DNA of 64,000 bases from Hymenobacter qilianensis (GCF_014489555.1 NZ_CP060784.1:3596001-3660000), one strand, 5' to 3'; counted from the first letter of the stretch, positions 17,803-28,655 are shown. Numbers and translations: made by a program. The notes: a model not told the origin generated them from the sequence alone.

Positions 17803-20432
17803 TTAAGCGCGGGGCTGCAACAGCTTCGCAATGAGGCCCGTCCAGCCGGTTTGGTGGCTGGCGCCCAGGCCCTGGCCGGTGTCGCCGTGGAAGTATTCGT
17901 GGAAGAGCAGATAGTCGCGGAAGTGCGGATCCTGCTGCAGGCGCTCGTCAGCGCCCAGGGCCGGCCGGATGCCCGCTTCGTTGCGCAAAAACAGCTGGGT
18001 TAGGCGCGCACTCAACGCATCAGCAATTTGAAGCAGAGTGCAGTACTGGCCCGATCTGGTAGGGTATTCCACTTGAAAATCGTCGCCGTAGTAGTGGTGG
18101 AAGCGCTGCAACGACTCGATGATCAGGAAGTTGATCGGCAGCCAAATTGGCCCCCGCCAGTTGGAATTACCCCCGTACATGCTCGTTGACGATTCGCCCG
18201 CTTCGTAGCTCACTACCAAGTCCTGACCGGCGCAGTGAAATTCATAGGGGTGATCCAGGTGGTAGCGGGACAGGGAGCGGATGCCGTACTCCGACAGAAA
18301 CTCCGCTTCATCGAGGGCCCGGGCCAGCAGGCACTTCATGCGGTGGCCGCGCAGCAGGGAAAGCAGGTGCGTGGCTTTCCGGCCCGGCTCATGCCAGCGC
18401 GACACCAAACTGGCCAATTGGGGCCGGTTTTCCAGAAACCAGCGGAGCCGGGTCCCAAACTGGGGTAAAGATTGGAGGAGCTCGTCGTCCAGCACTTCCA
18501 CCGCAAAGAGCGGAATCAGGCCAACCAGGGAGCGGGTTTTCAGCAGCTGCAGGCCATTGCCGGGGGTGTGGAGGGCATCGTAGTAAAACTCGTCTTCCTC
18601 GTCCCAGAGGTCCTTGTGGGCCTGGTCCATGTTGGTCATGGCACCGGCGATGTAGAGGAAATGCTCGAAGAACTTGCTGGCCAGATCCTGATAAATCGGG
18701 TTGGTGCGGGCCAGCTCCAAGGCCATGCGCATCATATTGAGGGCGTACATGGCCATCCAACTGGTGGCATCGGCCTGCTCGAGGCTGCTACCCCCAGGCA
18801 GTGGGGCCGAGCGGTCAAACAAACCAATATTATCCAGTCCTAAAAAGCCCCCCTCAAAGATGTTGCGGCCGCTGCGGTCTTTACGGTTCACCCACCAGGT
18901 AAAGTTGAGCAACAGGCGGTGAAACACCGTGGCCAGAAAGTCGGTGTCGCCGGGGCCGCCGCTGTGCTTCTGACACATCTTGTACACGCGCCAGGTGGCC
19001 CAGGCATGCACGGGCGGATTCACGTCGCTTAGGTTCCACTCGTAGGCCGGCAGCTGGCCGTTGGGGTGCATATACCAGTCCTGACAAAGCAAACGCAGCT
19101 GGTGCTTGGCAAACTCGGGGTCAAGCTGGGCCAGGGGCAGGCAGTGAAAAGCGAGGTCCCAGGCCGCGTACCAGGGGTACTCCCATTTGTCGGGCATCGA
19201 GATGATGTCGGCATTGTTCAGATGCGGCCAGCACGCGTTGCGGCCGTGTTGGCGCTGGGCGGGCGGGGGAGGCGTGGCCGGATCGCCTTCCAGCCACTGC
19301 GGCACATCGTAGTAATAAAACTGTTTGCTCCAAAGCATACCGGCAAAGGCCTGCCGCTGCACGCGGCGAGCGTCGGCACTGGGTAGCGCGGCCTGCACGA
19401 CGGCGTAATACTGGTCGGCTTCCTGGCGCCGCTGCTGCAAAAGCTGATCAAAGTCGGCGAAAGGTTGCGTTTGCCCAGCCGGTCCCAACCGTACGCGCAC
19501 CAACTGCGAGGCGCCGGCCGAAATAGTAAGCGGGTAGTGGGCCGCCGCCTTAGTACCGACCTGCGCCGTATTGATAGTGGCCGCTCCGTGCACCAGGTAA
19601 TCATTGATGCCATCCTTAAAATACGCTGTTGGCGCCATGGGGGGCGTTTTGTAGAGGCGCTGGGTGTTTGTTTCGTTGTCGCAGAAGAGCAGCGTCGGCT
19701 CCTGGTCGCAGTACAGGCACATCTCGTCCAGCTTATGATGATGCACCGCAATAGCGCCGCCCGCCGGCTCGGCGGCCAACTGGGGGCGGTAGTCGTTAAG
19801 GCCCCAGGCCCAGGTATTCCGAAACCAGAGCTGGGGCAGCACGTGCACGGTGGCCGCCACGGGCCCCCGGTTGTGCACCGTGATTTGCAGCAGGATGTCG
19901 TCGGGAGCTGCCTTGGCGTATTCAATGGACACGTCGAAATAGCGATTCTCGTGAAAGGCCTCCGTATCGAGCAGCTCAAACTCGGGCTCGTGGCGACCCC
20001 GGCGGGCGTTTTCCTGCACCAGCAACTCGTAGGGAAAGGCGTGCTGCGGATACTTGTACAGCTGCTGCATGTACGAGTGCGTGGGCACGTTGTCGAGGTA
20101 GTAGTACACCTCCTTTACATCTTCGCCGTGGTTGCCCTCCGGGCCGCTCAGCCCAAACAGGCGCTCTTTCAGAATGGGGTCGTGCCCGTTCCACAACCCC
20201 ACCGCGAGGCAAAGCAGCTGCTGGTCATCGGAAATGCCCCCAGGCCGTCCTCGCCCCAGCGGTAGGTGAAGGAGCGGGCCATATCGTGGGTGCAGTGCTG
20301 CCAGGCCTGGCCGTCGGCCGAATAGTCTTCGCGCACCGTGCCCCACTGGCGCTCCGATAAATAAGGCCCCCAGCGGCGCCAAGGGGCGCGGGCCGTCGGG
20401 GCCGCCGCCAATCGTTCGTGTTCGGCCGTCAT
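17803..20432 (-). CDS. GH63-like glucosidase / MGH1-type glycoside hydrolase (frame break near 20239)
   Basis: About 877 residues from the ATG at 20432 ([20 protein letters not shown]). Typical segments are [60 protein letters not shown] and the C-terminal [18 protein letters not shown]. The fold is an alpha/alpha barrel related to mannosyl-oligosaccharide glucosidase. There is no signal peptide, so it acts in the cytoplasm, perhaps on glucosylated storage sugars. One base is missing in the C5 run 20237-20241, a shortened copy of the dispersed motif; with G6 the sequence reads [10 protein letters not shown]. Confidence 0.87.
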
Positions 20433-20740
20433 ACGGATATAAGAAGCGTGCTGAAGGAAAGTTTGAAACAGGCCGGAGAGAATCCTGGGCCAGGGTGAAT
20501 GTAGGGAAAAGGTCGTGCTTCCGGGCGCTGCCTCCACTATACGCTTTTTACGGCGCTTGGGCAGGCTCGGCACAGACGAAGAAGTAGCCTCTGCGCCAGC
20601 CGTGAGGCAATTCTTCGGGGCCCCCAGGGCGTGCCTTCCTGCTGAGCATCAGGGCAAAGCATGCACAAGAATGCGCATGCTTTGCCCTTTTATTATTATC
20701 TTATAATGATTTTCCCTCCTCGTTCCCAAAGCCCCACCCC
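20433..20740. other. Divergent intergenic region with a long hairpin
   Basis: This 308-base gap lies between the glucosidase and the four-helix-bundle gene. Its main landmark is the inverted repeat at 20651-20690, followed by an A/T-rich stretch leading to the next start. Confidence 0.5.
20651..20690 (+). terminator. Hairpin with T-rich tail (terminator or leader attenuator)
   Basis: Arms AGGGCAAAGCATGC and GCATGCTTTGCCCT close around a short loop and end in TTT. It stands about 50 bases upstream of a start codon in a divergent gap, where no plus-strand gene ends, so a leader structure for the next gene is as likely as a terminator. Confidence 0.55.
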
Positions 20741-21415
20741 ATGAATATGCTGTCCGGAATTCACCATAAAACCAAGCTGGCGTTTCTGTTTCTCGGTATC
20801 GTGCTGACGATGGTTGGCAGCAGCCTGTGGGAAACCCGTCAGCTGCACGACATGAACACCGCCGTCGCCTCCCTCTATCAGGACCGACTCCAGCCTGCCG
20901 CGGGCTTATTTGCACTCAACGACCGTATGTATGCCAAGCGACAGCTGCTGGAAACCCATCTGGCCGCGCCGGCCGAGGCAAGCCCCCGCCACACTCAGGC
21001 TCAGCTGGCCAGTCACAACCAGGTAATTGACTCCCTGCTGCGCAGCTACGAGGCCACTTACATGGTGGCCGAGGAAGATCAGGTATTTCAGTCCGTGAAG
21101 GCCAGCCTCACCCGCTATAACCTGCTGGAAGCTAAGTTGCTGCGCGCGGGTGCGCCCACCTCCGCAGCCCTAACCCAAGAGCTGGCTGCGCAGTTTGACC
21201 GCATTCATGCGGATGTGAGCCGCCTCACCCAGATTCAGCTCCAGGTGGGCAAGCAGCTCTCCCGCGGCTCGGCAGTAGCCGATGGACAAGTCACGCTGCT
21301 CAGTCAGGTCAAAATCGCCCTGCTGGTGGTTCTCACGCTGGCCATTCTGCAGGCCATAGTGATGGATAAACACCCATTGCTACCCAAAAACCTCAAAAAC
21401 TTCCGCCTCAACTAA
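20741..21415 (+). CDS. Membrane protein with four-helix-bundle MCP-type sensor domain
   Basis: 224 residues with a hydrophobic helix at about 11-28 and a second at about 183-202. Between them lies an all-helical periplasmic segment beginning WETRQLHDMNTAVASLYQDRLQP, the pattern of 4HB_MCP sensor domains. After the second helix only about 20 residues remain, so there is no HAMP, kinase or methyl-accepting domain. It ends close to and convergent with phoU. Its function is unknown; a truncated sensor is possible. Confidence 0.72.
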   Translation: MNMLSGIHHKTKLAFLFLGIVLTMVGSSLWETRQLHDMNTAVASLYQDRLQPAAGLFALNDRMYAKRQLLETHLAAPAEASPRHTQAQLASHNQVIDSLLRSYEATYMVAEEDQVFQSVKASLTRYNLLEAKLLRAGAPTSAALTQELAAQFDRIHADVSRLTQIQLQVGKQLSRGSAVADGQVTLLSQVKIALLVVLTLAILQAIVMDKHPLLPKNLKNFRLN

Positions 21416-21420
21416 GGTAG

Positions 21421-22107
21421 CTACTGGCCCCGGTGCTTGCCCGACCGATGGCGCAACACCTGCGCCTCCAGGTAGAAGATGATTTCCTCCGCAATATTCT
21501 TGGCCTCATCGCCAATGCGGTCGAGCTTACGCACGAGCAGCAGAATCTGCAGAGCCTGCTGCACCTGCTCCGGATGATCCTGAATATAGGCCGCTAGGGC
21601 AGAGTGCGCCTGTACATTGTTGTCGGCCAGCACTTTCACCTCCCTGAACATGCGCCGGGCCAGCTGGCTGTCTTCCTGCTCAAAAGCCCCCTGAACCATT
21701 TCCAGCAGCATCGTGGCCTCCCGGCACATCTCATCTAGGCGGCTGATGGCCAGCAAATGAGGATCAAATTTTTCCTCGGCCTTCAGCACAAAACGCCGAA
21801 CAAACTGGGCCATGGCCTTGGCCGCGTCGCCTACGCGCTCCAGACTGGTGTTGATTTTCAGCACGGCCAGCACAAACCGCAGATCGATGGCGACCGGCGT
21901 GTGCAGGGCGATGATGCTTTCGCAGTGCCGCTCAATTTTCAATTCCCCGGCATTGATGCGCTTTTCCTGCCGCGACACCTCCTTCACCAGCGCCGAATCA
22001 GGCGTATGCAACGCCCGCTGGCTGCGGTGCAGCTGCTCCAGTACCAGCCCCCACATGGCGTGAACCTCCTGTTTAAGCTGCTGAATTTCAAGTGCTAAGT
22101 GAGCCAT
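21421..22107 (-). CDS. phoU: Phosphate uptake regulator PhoU
   Basis: 228 residues, all helical, with the two repeated PhoU motifs: LVKEVSRQEKRINAGELKIE and VKVLADNNVQAHSALAAYI, and the metal-binding type EAKNIAEEI near the C-terminus. PhoU links the PstSCAB transporter to Pho signalling and restrains uptake. It is the last gene of the minus-strand cluster pstS-pstC-pstA-pstB-phoU. Confidence 0.93.
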   Translation of the reverse strand: MAHLALEIQQLKQEVHAMWGLVLEQLHRSQRALHTPDSALVKEVSRQEKRINAGELKIERHCESIIALHTPVAIDLRFVLAVLKINTSLERVGDAAKAMAQFVRRFVLKAEEKFDPHLLAISRLDEMCREATMLLEMVQGAFEQEDSQLARRMFREVKVLADNNVQAHSALAAYIQDHPEQVQQALQILLLVRKLDRIGDEAKNIAEEIIFYLEAQVLRHRSGKHRGQ

Positions 22108-22164
22108 TTTGGTAGTAGATGGTGGAAGCCCTGCTGACTGCGGCGGCTGACGCTAACCATGAAA

Positions 22165-22915
22165 TCAGCCAAAGCGGCCCGTGATGTAGTTCTGCGTCTG
22201 CTCGTGGCTGGGCTGAGTGAAAAGCCGGCCCGTATCATCGTATTCTATCAGGTGGCCGTAGTTGAAGAAGGCCGTTTTATCGCTCACGCGGCCGGCCTGC
22301 TGCATGTTGTGCGTCACGATAAGAATGGTGTATTGCTGCTTCAGGTCATAAATCAGCTCCTCGATTTTGGCCGTGGAAATTGGGTCCAGGGCCGAGGCCG
22401 GCTCGTCCATGAGCAGAATACGGGGCTCCACGGCCAGCACCCGCGCGATACACAGGCGCTGCTGCTGCCCCCCGACAAAGCCAGCGCCGACTTGCGCAGA
22501 TCGTTTTTTACTTCCTCCCAGAGCGCGGCCTGACGCAGCGATTTTTCGACCACCTCATCGAGCACGGCCTTGCTGCGCACGCCCTGCAGCACTAGCCCAT
22601 ATGTGACGTTGTCGTAGATGCTTTTCGGGAACGGATTCGGTCGCTGAAACACCATGCCTACGCGCTTGCGCAGCTCCTCTACGGCCTGCTGGGGGCATAT
22701 ATATCCTGGCCCTGAATGAGAATGCTCCCCTCGTGACGAAAGTCGCTGATGAAGTCATTCATACGATTGAACAGCCGCAGAAACGTGGATTTGCCGCAGC
22801 CCGAAGGACCAATCAAGGCCGTCACCGTATGGGCTTCCATGGTCATAGATATGTCCTGCAGCACCTGGTTCGTGCCGTAGTACACACTCACATGTTCAAC
22901 CTCCAGTTCGGGCAT
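22165..22915 (-). CDS. pstB: Phosphate ABC transporter ATPase PstB (two frame breaks)
   Basis: Walker [10 protein letters not shown], the Q-loop [18 protein letters not shown], Walker [14 protein letters not shown] and the switch histidine in [21 protein letters not shown] are all present. Two single-base losses break the frame: the G5 run 22691-22695 (needs G6, giving [14 protein letters not shown]) and the C6 run 22468-22473 (needs C7, restoring the signature LSGGQQQRL). After repair the protein has the normal length of about 250 residues. Two losses in one essential motif-dense gene argue for sequence error rather than decay. Confidence 0.92.
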
Positions 22916-22939
22916 CAGGCAAGGTACGTTTTTGAGAAG

Positions 22940-23793
22940 CTACGGCAGGTGCCGCCGCCAGCGGTTACGCAGGAATATAGCCAGGCCATTCAGCCCAAAC
23001 GTAATGAGCAGCAGCACAATAATAGCGGCGGCGGCGTTGATTCCGAATGCCTGCTGGGGGCGCGAAATCCAGTTGAATATTTGAACGGGCAACGCCGAAA
23101 ACTCGTCCAGGGGGCTTTTTGGCGCAAACGGCACGTAGGCCAGCACCCCCAGCACGAGCAGCGGGGCCGTTTCGCCCACCGCCCGCGACAAGGCCAGAAT
23201 AATTCCCGTAAGAATGCCCCCATAGAGGCCGGCAGGACCTGGTACCAGATTGTTTGCCAGCGCGTTGCGCCCAGCGCAAACGAGGCTTCGCGCAGCGTTT
23301 TGGGTACGGCCCGGATGGCCTCGCGGGTGGCTACAATGAGAATAGGGAGGATGAGCAGGGCCAGCGTGCAGCTGGCGGCCAGCACGCTGCTGCCCATGCG
23401 CAGAAAGCGAACAAAGATGTTGAGCCCCAGCAAGCCATAAATCACCGACGGCACCCCGGCCAGGTTGGTAATATTGATTTCGAGCAAAGCCGACCAGCGA
23501 CTTTTGCGGCCATACTCCTCCAGGTAAACGCCTGCTGCCAAACCCACCGGCACCGCAATCAGAGCGGTGAGCACCATAATCCAGACGGTGCCCAGTAGGG
23601 CCGTGTAAATGCCGGCCCGCTCAGGAAAGCGCGAAGGCAGAGCACTCAAAAACTGCCAGCTGAGGCGGCTCAGGCCCGTGCGCAGAATATCGAGCAGAAA
23701 AACGGCCAGCAGCAGCAAGCCAAGCAAGGTAGCCAACAGGCCCACCGCGCGGAAGGCGCCGTCGAGCAGGCGGTTGCGGGTCATGTTACTCAT
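22940..23793 (-). CDS. pstA: Phosphate ABC transporter permease PstA (frame break near 23219)
   Basis: About 285 residues with six membrane spans. The EAA loop LREASFALGATRWQTIW and SRAVGETAPLLVLG are typical of PstA. One base is missing in the C5 run 23217-23221; with six the coding strand reads LPASMGGILTGIILALSRAVGE. The shortened run is a copy of the dispersed motif. The start overlaps the end of pstC by eight bases, so the two are translationally coupled. Confidence 0.92.
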
Positions 23794-24661
23794 ATTGTTC
23801 CCGGAATTTCTGGCGGAACCAGTACCCCACGTTATTCAGCACCAGGGTAAGCACAAAGAGGGTGATGCCGGCGGCAAAAATGGTGTCGTACTCCAGGGTG
23901 CCGTAGGCCACGTCGCCGGAGCTGACCTGCACGATATAGGTGGTTATGGTCTCGACCGGCACCAGCGGATTGGCCGTCAGGCGAGGCTCCTGTCCGGCCG
24001 CAATGGCTACAATCATCGTCTCGCCGACCGCCCGGGAAATGGCCAGTATCACCGATACCGTGATGCCCGACGAAGCGGCCGGAACCACTACCCGCATGGC
24101 CGTTTGCAGACGCGTGGCGCCCAGCGCGTAGGAGGCTTCGCGCAAAGAGCGGGGCACGGCCGTCAGCGCGTCTTCGCTAAGCGAAGAAACTAGGGGCAGA
24201 ATCATGATGCCCATCACGCTGCCCGCCGACAGGGCATTAAATCCGGCCATGCCGGGTATCAGTCGTTGCAAAAACGGCGTAACCACGGTCAGGGCAAAAA
24301 AGCCATAGACCACGGTGGGCACCGCCGCCAGAACTTCGAGCAGCGGCTTAATGACATTACGAAAGCCAACAGTCGCATACTCATTGAGGTAGATGGCAAT
24401 GATGAGGCCCAGCGGCAGGGCCACGGCAATGGCCACGCCCGTGGTCAGCAAGGTGCCCGACACCAGCGGCAGAATACCGAAATGCTTGTCAGCAAATAGG
24501 GGCGTCCACTGCGTATCAGTCAAAAACGTGCCCAGCGGCACCTGCCGGAAAAAATGAGCCGCTTCCACGGCCAGCATCACAATAATGCCCCCCGTGGTGA
24601 GTACGCTGATACCTGCGCTCAGCGCCAGCAGGGCTTCGATGAGGCGTTCTCGCTGTTTCAT
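23786..24661 (-). CDS. pstC: Phosphate ABC transporter permease PstC
   Basis: 291 residues with six hydrophobic spans, the permease EAA loop LREASYALGATRLQTAMRVV and a conserved ISRAVGETMIVAIAAG segment. Together with PstA it forms the inner-membrane channel for phosphate. It is the only unbroken transporter gene of this operon as read. Confidence 0.94.
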   Translation of the reverse strand: MKQRERLIEALLALSAGISVLTTGGIIVMLAVEAAHFFRQVPLGTFLTDTQWTPLFADKHFGILPLVSGTLLTTGVAIAVALPLGLIIAIYLNEYATVGFRNVIKPLLEVLAAVPTVVYGFFALTVVTPFLQRLIPGMAGFNALSAGSVMGIMILPLVSSLSEDALTAVPRSLREASYALGATRLQTAMRVVVPAASSGITVSVILAISRAVGETMIVAIAAGQEPRLTANPLVPVETITTYIVQVSSGDVAYGTLEYDTIFAAGITLFVLTLVLNNVGYWFRQKFREQYE

Positions 24662-24688
24662 GGCTGGCAGAAAGAATGGGTGAGGCGG

Positions 24689-25656
24689 TTACCGCTGTTG
24701 GGTTACAAACTCGTCGAAGCGGGCCTGCTGGCGCCGGTATTCCGTGGCGGGCAACGGAATATACCCCACCTCACGCGCCAGATCTGGGGCCTGGGTCAGG
24801 TAAAAGCGAATGAAGGCCTGCACCTCGGGGCGGCGCGCGGCCACGCTGCTCACGTACAAAAGCAAGGGGCGCGACAGGGGCGCGTACGTGTTGTTTTTAA
24901 CGGTTTCGACGGTGGGTACTATCGGCCCGGCGCCATTATGGGGCTGCTCGTCGTCGATGGGCACGAGCCGGAGGGCCGCCTGGTTGGCTTCGTAGTAGGC
25001 AAAGCCAAAGAAACCCAGCGCCAGCGGATCGGTGGAGACGCCCTGCACCAGCACGTTATCGTCTTCGCTGGCCGTATAATCGCCCCGACTGGCATGGCGT
25101 TGGCCCACGACGGCCTGAGTGAAATAGTCGTAGGTGCCAGAGGCGGTGCCGGCCCCAAACAGATGGATTTCGGCCGCCGGCCATTCCGGCCGAATCTGGT
25201 TCCACCGCATGATGCGGTGCTGGGCTGCCGGCTCCCATATTTTCTTCAGCTCGCTCACTTTCAGGCTCTTTACCCACGTATTGCTGGGGTGCACCACCAC
25301 CACCAATCCATCAAAGGCCACTGTCAGGGGCAGATAATCGATGTCCTGACGGTGGCAGTCCTGGCCTTCGCGGTCGGTGATGGGCCGCGAGGCGTTGGTT
25401 AGGTCAATCTCCCGGCGGCAGAACTTCTGGAAGCCGCCCCGGTACCCGACACGCCCACCGTAATCCGCGCCCTTGGATGTTGCCGCGCGTATTCTTCCAC
25501 CACCGCCTCCGTGATAGGAAATACGGTGCTGGAGCCGTCGATGCTGATTTTTTGGCTGGTCGATTCCTCGCCGCACGCCGTTGCCAGCAGCGCCAGCAGG
25601 AGGGGAGTTCCTCTGAGGAAACCAGATCTGAGCGGATGGGTAGCAGCGTATCCCAT
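24689..25656 (-). CDS. pstS: Phosphate-binding lipoprotein PstS (frame break near 25438)
   Basis: The N-terminus has a lipobox ([13 protein letters not shown]), then [20 protein letters not shown], the phosphate-loop signature of PstS-type binding proteins. The frame breaks at the C4 run 25437-25440; with one more C the sequence continues [20 protein letters not shown], whose TGGG loop is the second part of the phosphate site. It delivers phosphate to PstCA. The start at 25656 puts the lipid-anchored cysteine near residue 28. Confidence 0.92.
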
Positions 25657-25961
25657 GGTCGAAGAAGCACTGGTTACCAGATTTGCCCCCAGACTGCTTT
25701 GACGGCTTTCTCAGGGTGAAATAGCTTAAGTGAAGCGAATTAAATAAAGCGCCCGTGGCTCGCGCCCTTTTGGCTAAATGCGTAAGAGATAGAGCAGTAG
25801 GAGCTGGGGCGGCCTCGAAAGCTAAGCTAGCCAGAAAATTAAACTAATAAAATAATAACTTGTGTTTTAAGGCTATCCATGCGGCCTTAACCTACTTCGT
25901 TCAGTGGCTCTCGGCAAAGTATGCGCGCGGCGGTACATGGGGGGCTTTTTTGCTGCTGGCT
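25657..25961. other. Divergent intergenic region
   Basis: This 305-base gap between pstS and the pyruvate-kinase-like gene includes a five-G variant of the dispersed motif at about 25685 and an AT-rich stretch at 25840-25860. A PhoB-type box is not apparent. Confidence 0.4.
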
Positions 25962-27851
25962 ATGACCGACCATCCCGCATCCTTGCTTTTTGCCGACCGC
26001 TACGGCACCCAAATAGCTGAACTGCTGAGCGAGCTGACCAGCCTGCGCCAGGATATGGTGAGCGGAACCGAGCTGGCCGGGAGCCGGCTGGCGCAGGTAC
26101 ACCCCACGTTTCGGGTGAGTGCCCACAACCTGCTGCACTACCTGGCGCTGCGCCGCCACGATTTGCGCCCCCTGCAGCAGCGGCTGGCAGCGCTCGGGCT
26201 TTCGTCTTTGGGACGCGCCGAAGCTCATGCCCTGGCCAGCGTGGACGCCGTGCTGGCCGTGTTGCACGAGCTGGCGCAGCCCGGCACATCTCATCCGCTT
26301 CCTGCCGATGCTATTGCCCCGGACTTCACGAGTGGGGGGCGTTTGCTGGCCGAGCACAGTGAGGCCGTGCTGGGGCCGGTGCCCGCCACGCGCGACGTGC
26401 GTATTATGGTCACGCTGCCCGGCGAGGCGGCCACAGATTACGCGCTTGTGCGGGATTTGCTGCGCCAGGGCATGGACTGCGTGCGCATCAACTGCGCGCA
26501 TGATGACCGGGCGGCCTGGCAGCAAATGATTGACCACCTGCGCCAGGCCGAGCAGGAGGTAGGCAGGTCCTGCAAGATCTGTATGGATTTGGGGGGCGCG
26601 AAGCTCCGCACCACCGGCCTGCCCCCGGCACCGGCCGTGCTGCGGATCAGTCCCGTGCGCGACGAATTCGGGCGGGTGCTGACCCCGGCCCGCCTCTGGC
26701 TTACCAGTAAGGAGCTACCGCAGGCGGCGCTGGCGAGCGGGACGGTGCGCTTGTTCTTCCCCCAGGCGTGGCTGCGGCAGCTAAGCCCCGGCAATGCCGT
26801 TCGGTTTCGGGATGCAAGGGGCAACAAACGCAAGCTGCGCGTACGCAGCACAAATGAGCAAGGATGCTGGGCCGAGCTGCGCAAAACGGCCTATCTGGTG
26901 CCCAGCACCCGCTTTCGGGGCCCCGAGGCGAAAGCCACGCTACAGGAGCTGCCCCCATCAGATTCGTTTTTACTGCTTCGCCCCGGCGATGAGCTGCAGC
27001 TGACGCGCCGCGCGCTGCCTGCTGCCGTAGCCGACGGGATGCCCGGTACCGCTCTGGCACCGGCCGTAATCGGCTGCGCGCTGCCCGAAGTGCTCGACTA
27101 CGTAAAGCCGGGCGAGCGTATCTGGTTTGACGACGGCAAAATCGGCGGCATCGTCGACCGCGTGGAGCCGGATATACTGCACGTGCGCATCACTCAGGCC
27201 CGGGCAAAAGGCGAAAAGCTACGCAACGATAAAGGCATAAACCTGCCCGACAGTAACTTATCCTTGCCTTCGCTTACGGCGAAAGACTTAGAAGATTTGG
27301 CTTTTGTGGCCCAGCACGCCGATATGGTCGGCCTCTCGTTTGTGAGCAAGGCCACCGAGGTAGAGCAGCTACAGCAGCACCTGTCCCGCCTGACGGAGCG
27401 CGCCGTTGCTATTATTCTCAAGATTGAAACCCAGCGCGGCTTTGAAGAGCTGCCGGCGCTATTGCTCAGCGCCATGCAGGCGGGCAGCTGCGGCGTGATG
27501 ATAGCGCGTGGCGACCTAGCCGTGGAGTGTGGGTTTGAGCGGCTGGCCGAGGTGCAGGAAGAAATCCTGTGGCTCTGCGAAGCGGCCCATGTGCCCGTAA
27601 TCTGGGCTACGCAGGTGCTGGAAAGCCTGGCCAGCGGCGGCTTGCCGTCGCGGGCCGAGGTGACGGACGCGGCCATGAGCGACCGGGCCGAGTGTGTGAT
27701 GCTTAATAAAGGCCCCCGCGTGGTGCAGGCGGTACAAACCCTCGACAGCATTTTGCGACGCATGCAGGGCCACCAGCGCAAGAAAAGCGCTATGCTGCGC
27801 AGTTTGCACGTGGCCCAGACCACCTGGCATCTGGAGCGCGCCACCTCTTAG
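25962..27851 (+). CDS. Pyruvate-kinase-like protein with helical N-terminal extension and no C-terminal domain
   Basis: About 629 residues from the ATG at 25962 (MTDHPASLLFADRYGTQIAE). The first 150 residues are helical and unrelated to pyruvate kinase. From about 155 the barrel begins: GMDCVRINCAH, ICMDLGGAKLRTT, GINLPDSNLSLPSLTAKDLED, VGLSFVSKATEV, ILKIETQRGFEELP, VMIARGDLAVECGFE and WATQVLESLASGGLPSRAEVTDAAMSDRAECVMLNKGP. Catalytic Lys in LKIE and metal-site residues of IARGDLAVE are kept. The B domain region is expanded by roughly 130 residues, and the allosteric C-terminal domain is missing. It may be a functional non-allosteric kinase or a relative with a new job. It is not a normal glycolytic Pyk. 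Confidence 0.82.
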   Translation: MTDHPASLLFADRYGTQIAELLSELTSLRQDMVSGTELAGSRLAQVHPTFRVSAHNLLHYLALRRHDLRPLQQRLAALGLSSLGRAEAHALASVDAVLAVLHELAQPGTSHPLPADAIAPDFTSGGRLLAEHSEAVLGPVPATRDVRIMVTLPGEAATDYALVRDLLRQGMDCVRINCAHDDRAAWQQMIDHLRQAEQEVGRSCKICMDLGGAKLRTTGLPPAPAVLRISPVRDEFGRVLTPARLWLTSKELPQAALASGTVRLFFPQAWLRQLSPGNAVRFRDARGNKRKLRVRSTNEQGCWAELRKTAYLVPSTRFRGPEAKATLQELPPSDSFLLLRPGDELQLTRRALPAAVADGMPGTALAPAVIGCALPEVLDYVKPGERIWFDDGKIGGIVDRVEPDILHVRITQARAKGEKLRNDKGINLPDSNLSLPSLTAKDLEDLAFVAQHADMVGLSFVSKATEVEQLQQHLSRLTERAVAIILKIETQRGFEELPALLLSAMQAGSCGVMIARGDLAVECGFERLAEVQEEILWLCEAAHVPVIWATQVLESLASGGLPSRAEVTDAAMSDRAECVMLNKGPRVVQAVQTLDSILRRMQGHQRKKSAMLRSLHVAQTTWHLERATS

Positions 27852-28004
27852 AATAGCGAACCACTGCCCCACGCGCCCCTGATTTCATAGCGGCTGGGTG
27901 CTACCGACTTTTTGTGCTGGTGGCTTGGAATGCGTGGCGTCTAAGAGTTGATTGAAACTGTGTAACCGACCAAAAAAGCCCCCAGCAATCAGCAAGCAAG
28001 CCGT

Positions 28005-28571
28005 TTACTGGTTTTCACGGATGCTTTTCAATCCTTTCGTCCAGCGGGCTAATTCCCGGAGCATCGCGTCGAGCGCTTTTTCCGAGATGTCGTTTGGTGC
28101 CAGGTGATCATCCTGAATGAACTCGGTGAAAAAAGGAATATTAACGGCCTCCACCAGCGGCACCACCCGGTACGAGGAAAGGTCGTTTTTGAGCGCATTC
28201 CAGGCCCGCGTGCCGGCCGATACGCCGCCGTAGCTGACGATGCCGGCCGCCTTGTAGCCCCATTCCTTCACCAAGTATTCGAGGGCGTTTTGCAGGGGCG
28301 CGGGGTAGCTGAAGTTGTATTCGGCCGTCACGAAAATAAAGGCGTCCGCCTCCGCGATTTTGGCGCTCCACTGCTTCGTGTGCTCGTGTTCATACTTCTG
28401 CTGGGCCGGATGATGGGGCTCATTCATCAGGGGCAGATTGATGGTTTGCAGGTCCAGTATCTCAACGTTGAATTCGCCGTGCTTTCTCGCTTTTTCGGCC
28501 ACCCATTCGGTTACTATTGGTCCCTTGCGGCTAGGTCGTACGGTGGCCGTAATGATTTTCAGGTTGTACAT
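28005..28571 (-). CDS. NADPH-dependent FMN reductase
   Basis: 188 residues of flavodoxin-like fold with ITATVRPSRKGPIVTEWV at the phosphate loop, FVTAEYNFSYPAPLQNALEYL and GIVSYGGVSAGTRAW, all typical of the NADPH:FMN/quinone reductase family. It is cytoplasmic and likely reduces quinones, azo compounds or chromate. It sits alone on the minus strand. Confidence 0.9.
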   Translation of the reverse strand: MYNLKIITATVRPSRKGPIVTEWVAEKARKHGEFNVEILDLQTINLPLMNEPHHPAQQKYEHEHTKQWSAKIAEADAFIFVTAEYNFSYPAPLQNALEYLVKEWGYKAAGIVSYGGVSAGTRAWNALKNDLSSYRVVPLVEAVNIPFFTEFIQDDHLAPNDISEKALDAMLRELARWTKGLKSIRENQ

Positions 28572-28655
28572 AGAGGGGAGTTTGGTTGGTACGGTCAGCG
28601 AGAATAGGAAATATTCCCCTAAGCACCTGCGTGGGGGGCAAATCTGCCCGGAATG

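Noticed and set aside
18147..19386. Several plus-strand ORFs opposite the glucosidase
   Set aside because: They are overlapping shadows in a GC-rich gene; none has family features.
22159..25402. Plus-strand ORFs opposite the pst operon
   Set aside because: Repetitive Gly/Arg/His-rich translations with no domains; the minus strand is certain.
25657..25961. Pho box upstream of pstS
   Set aside because: I found no convincing pair of direct repeats with the PhoB spacing.
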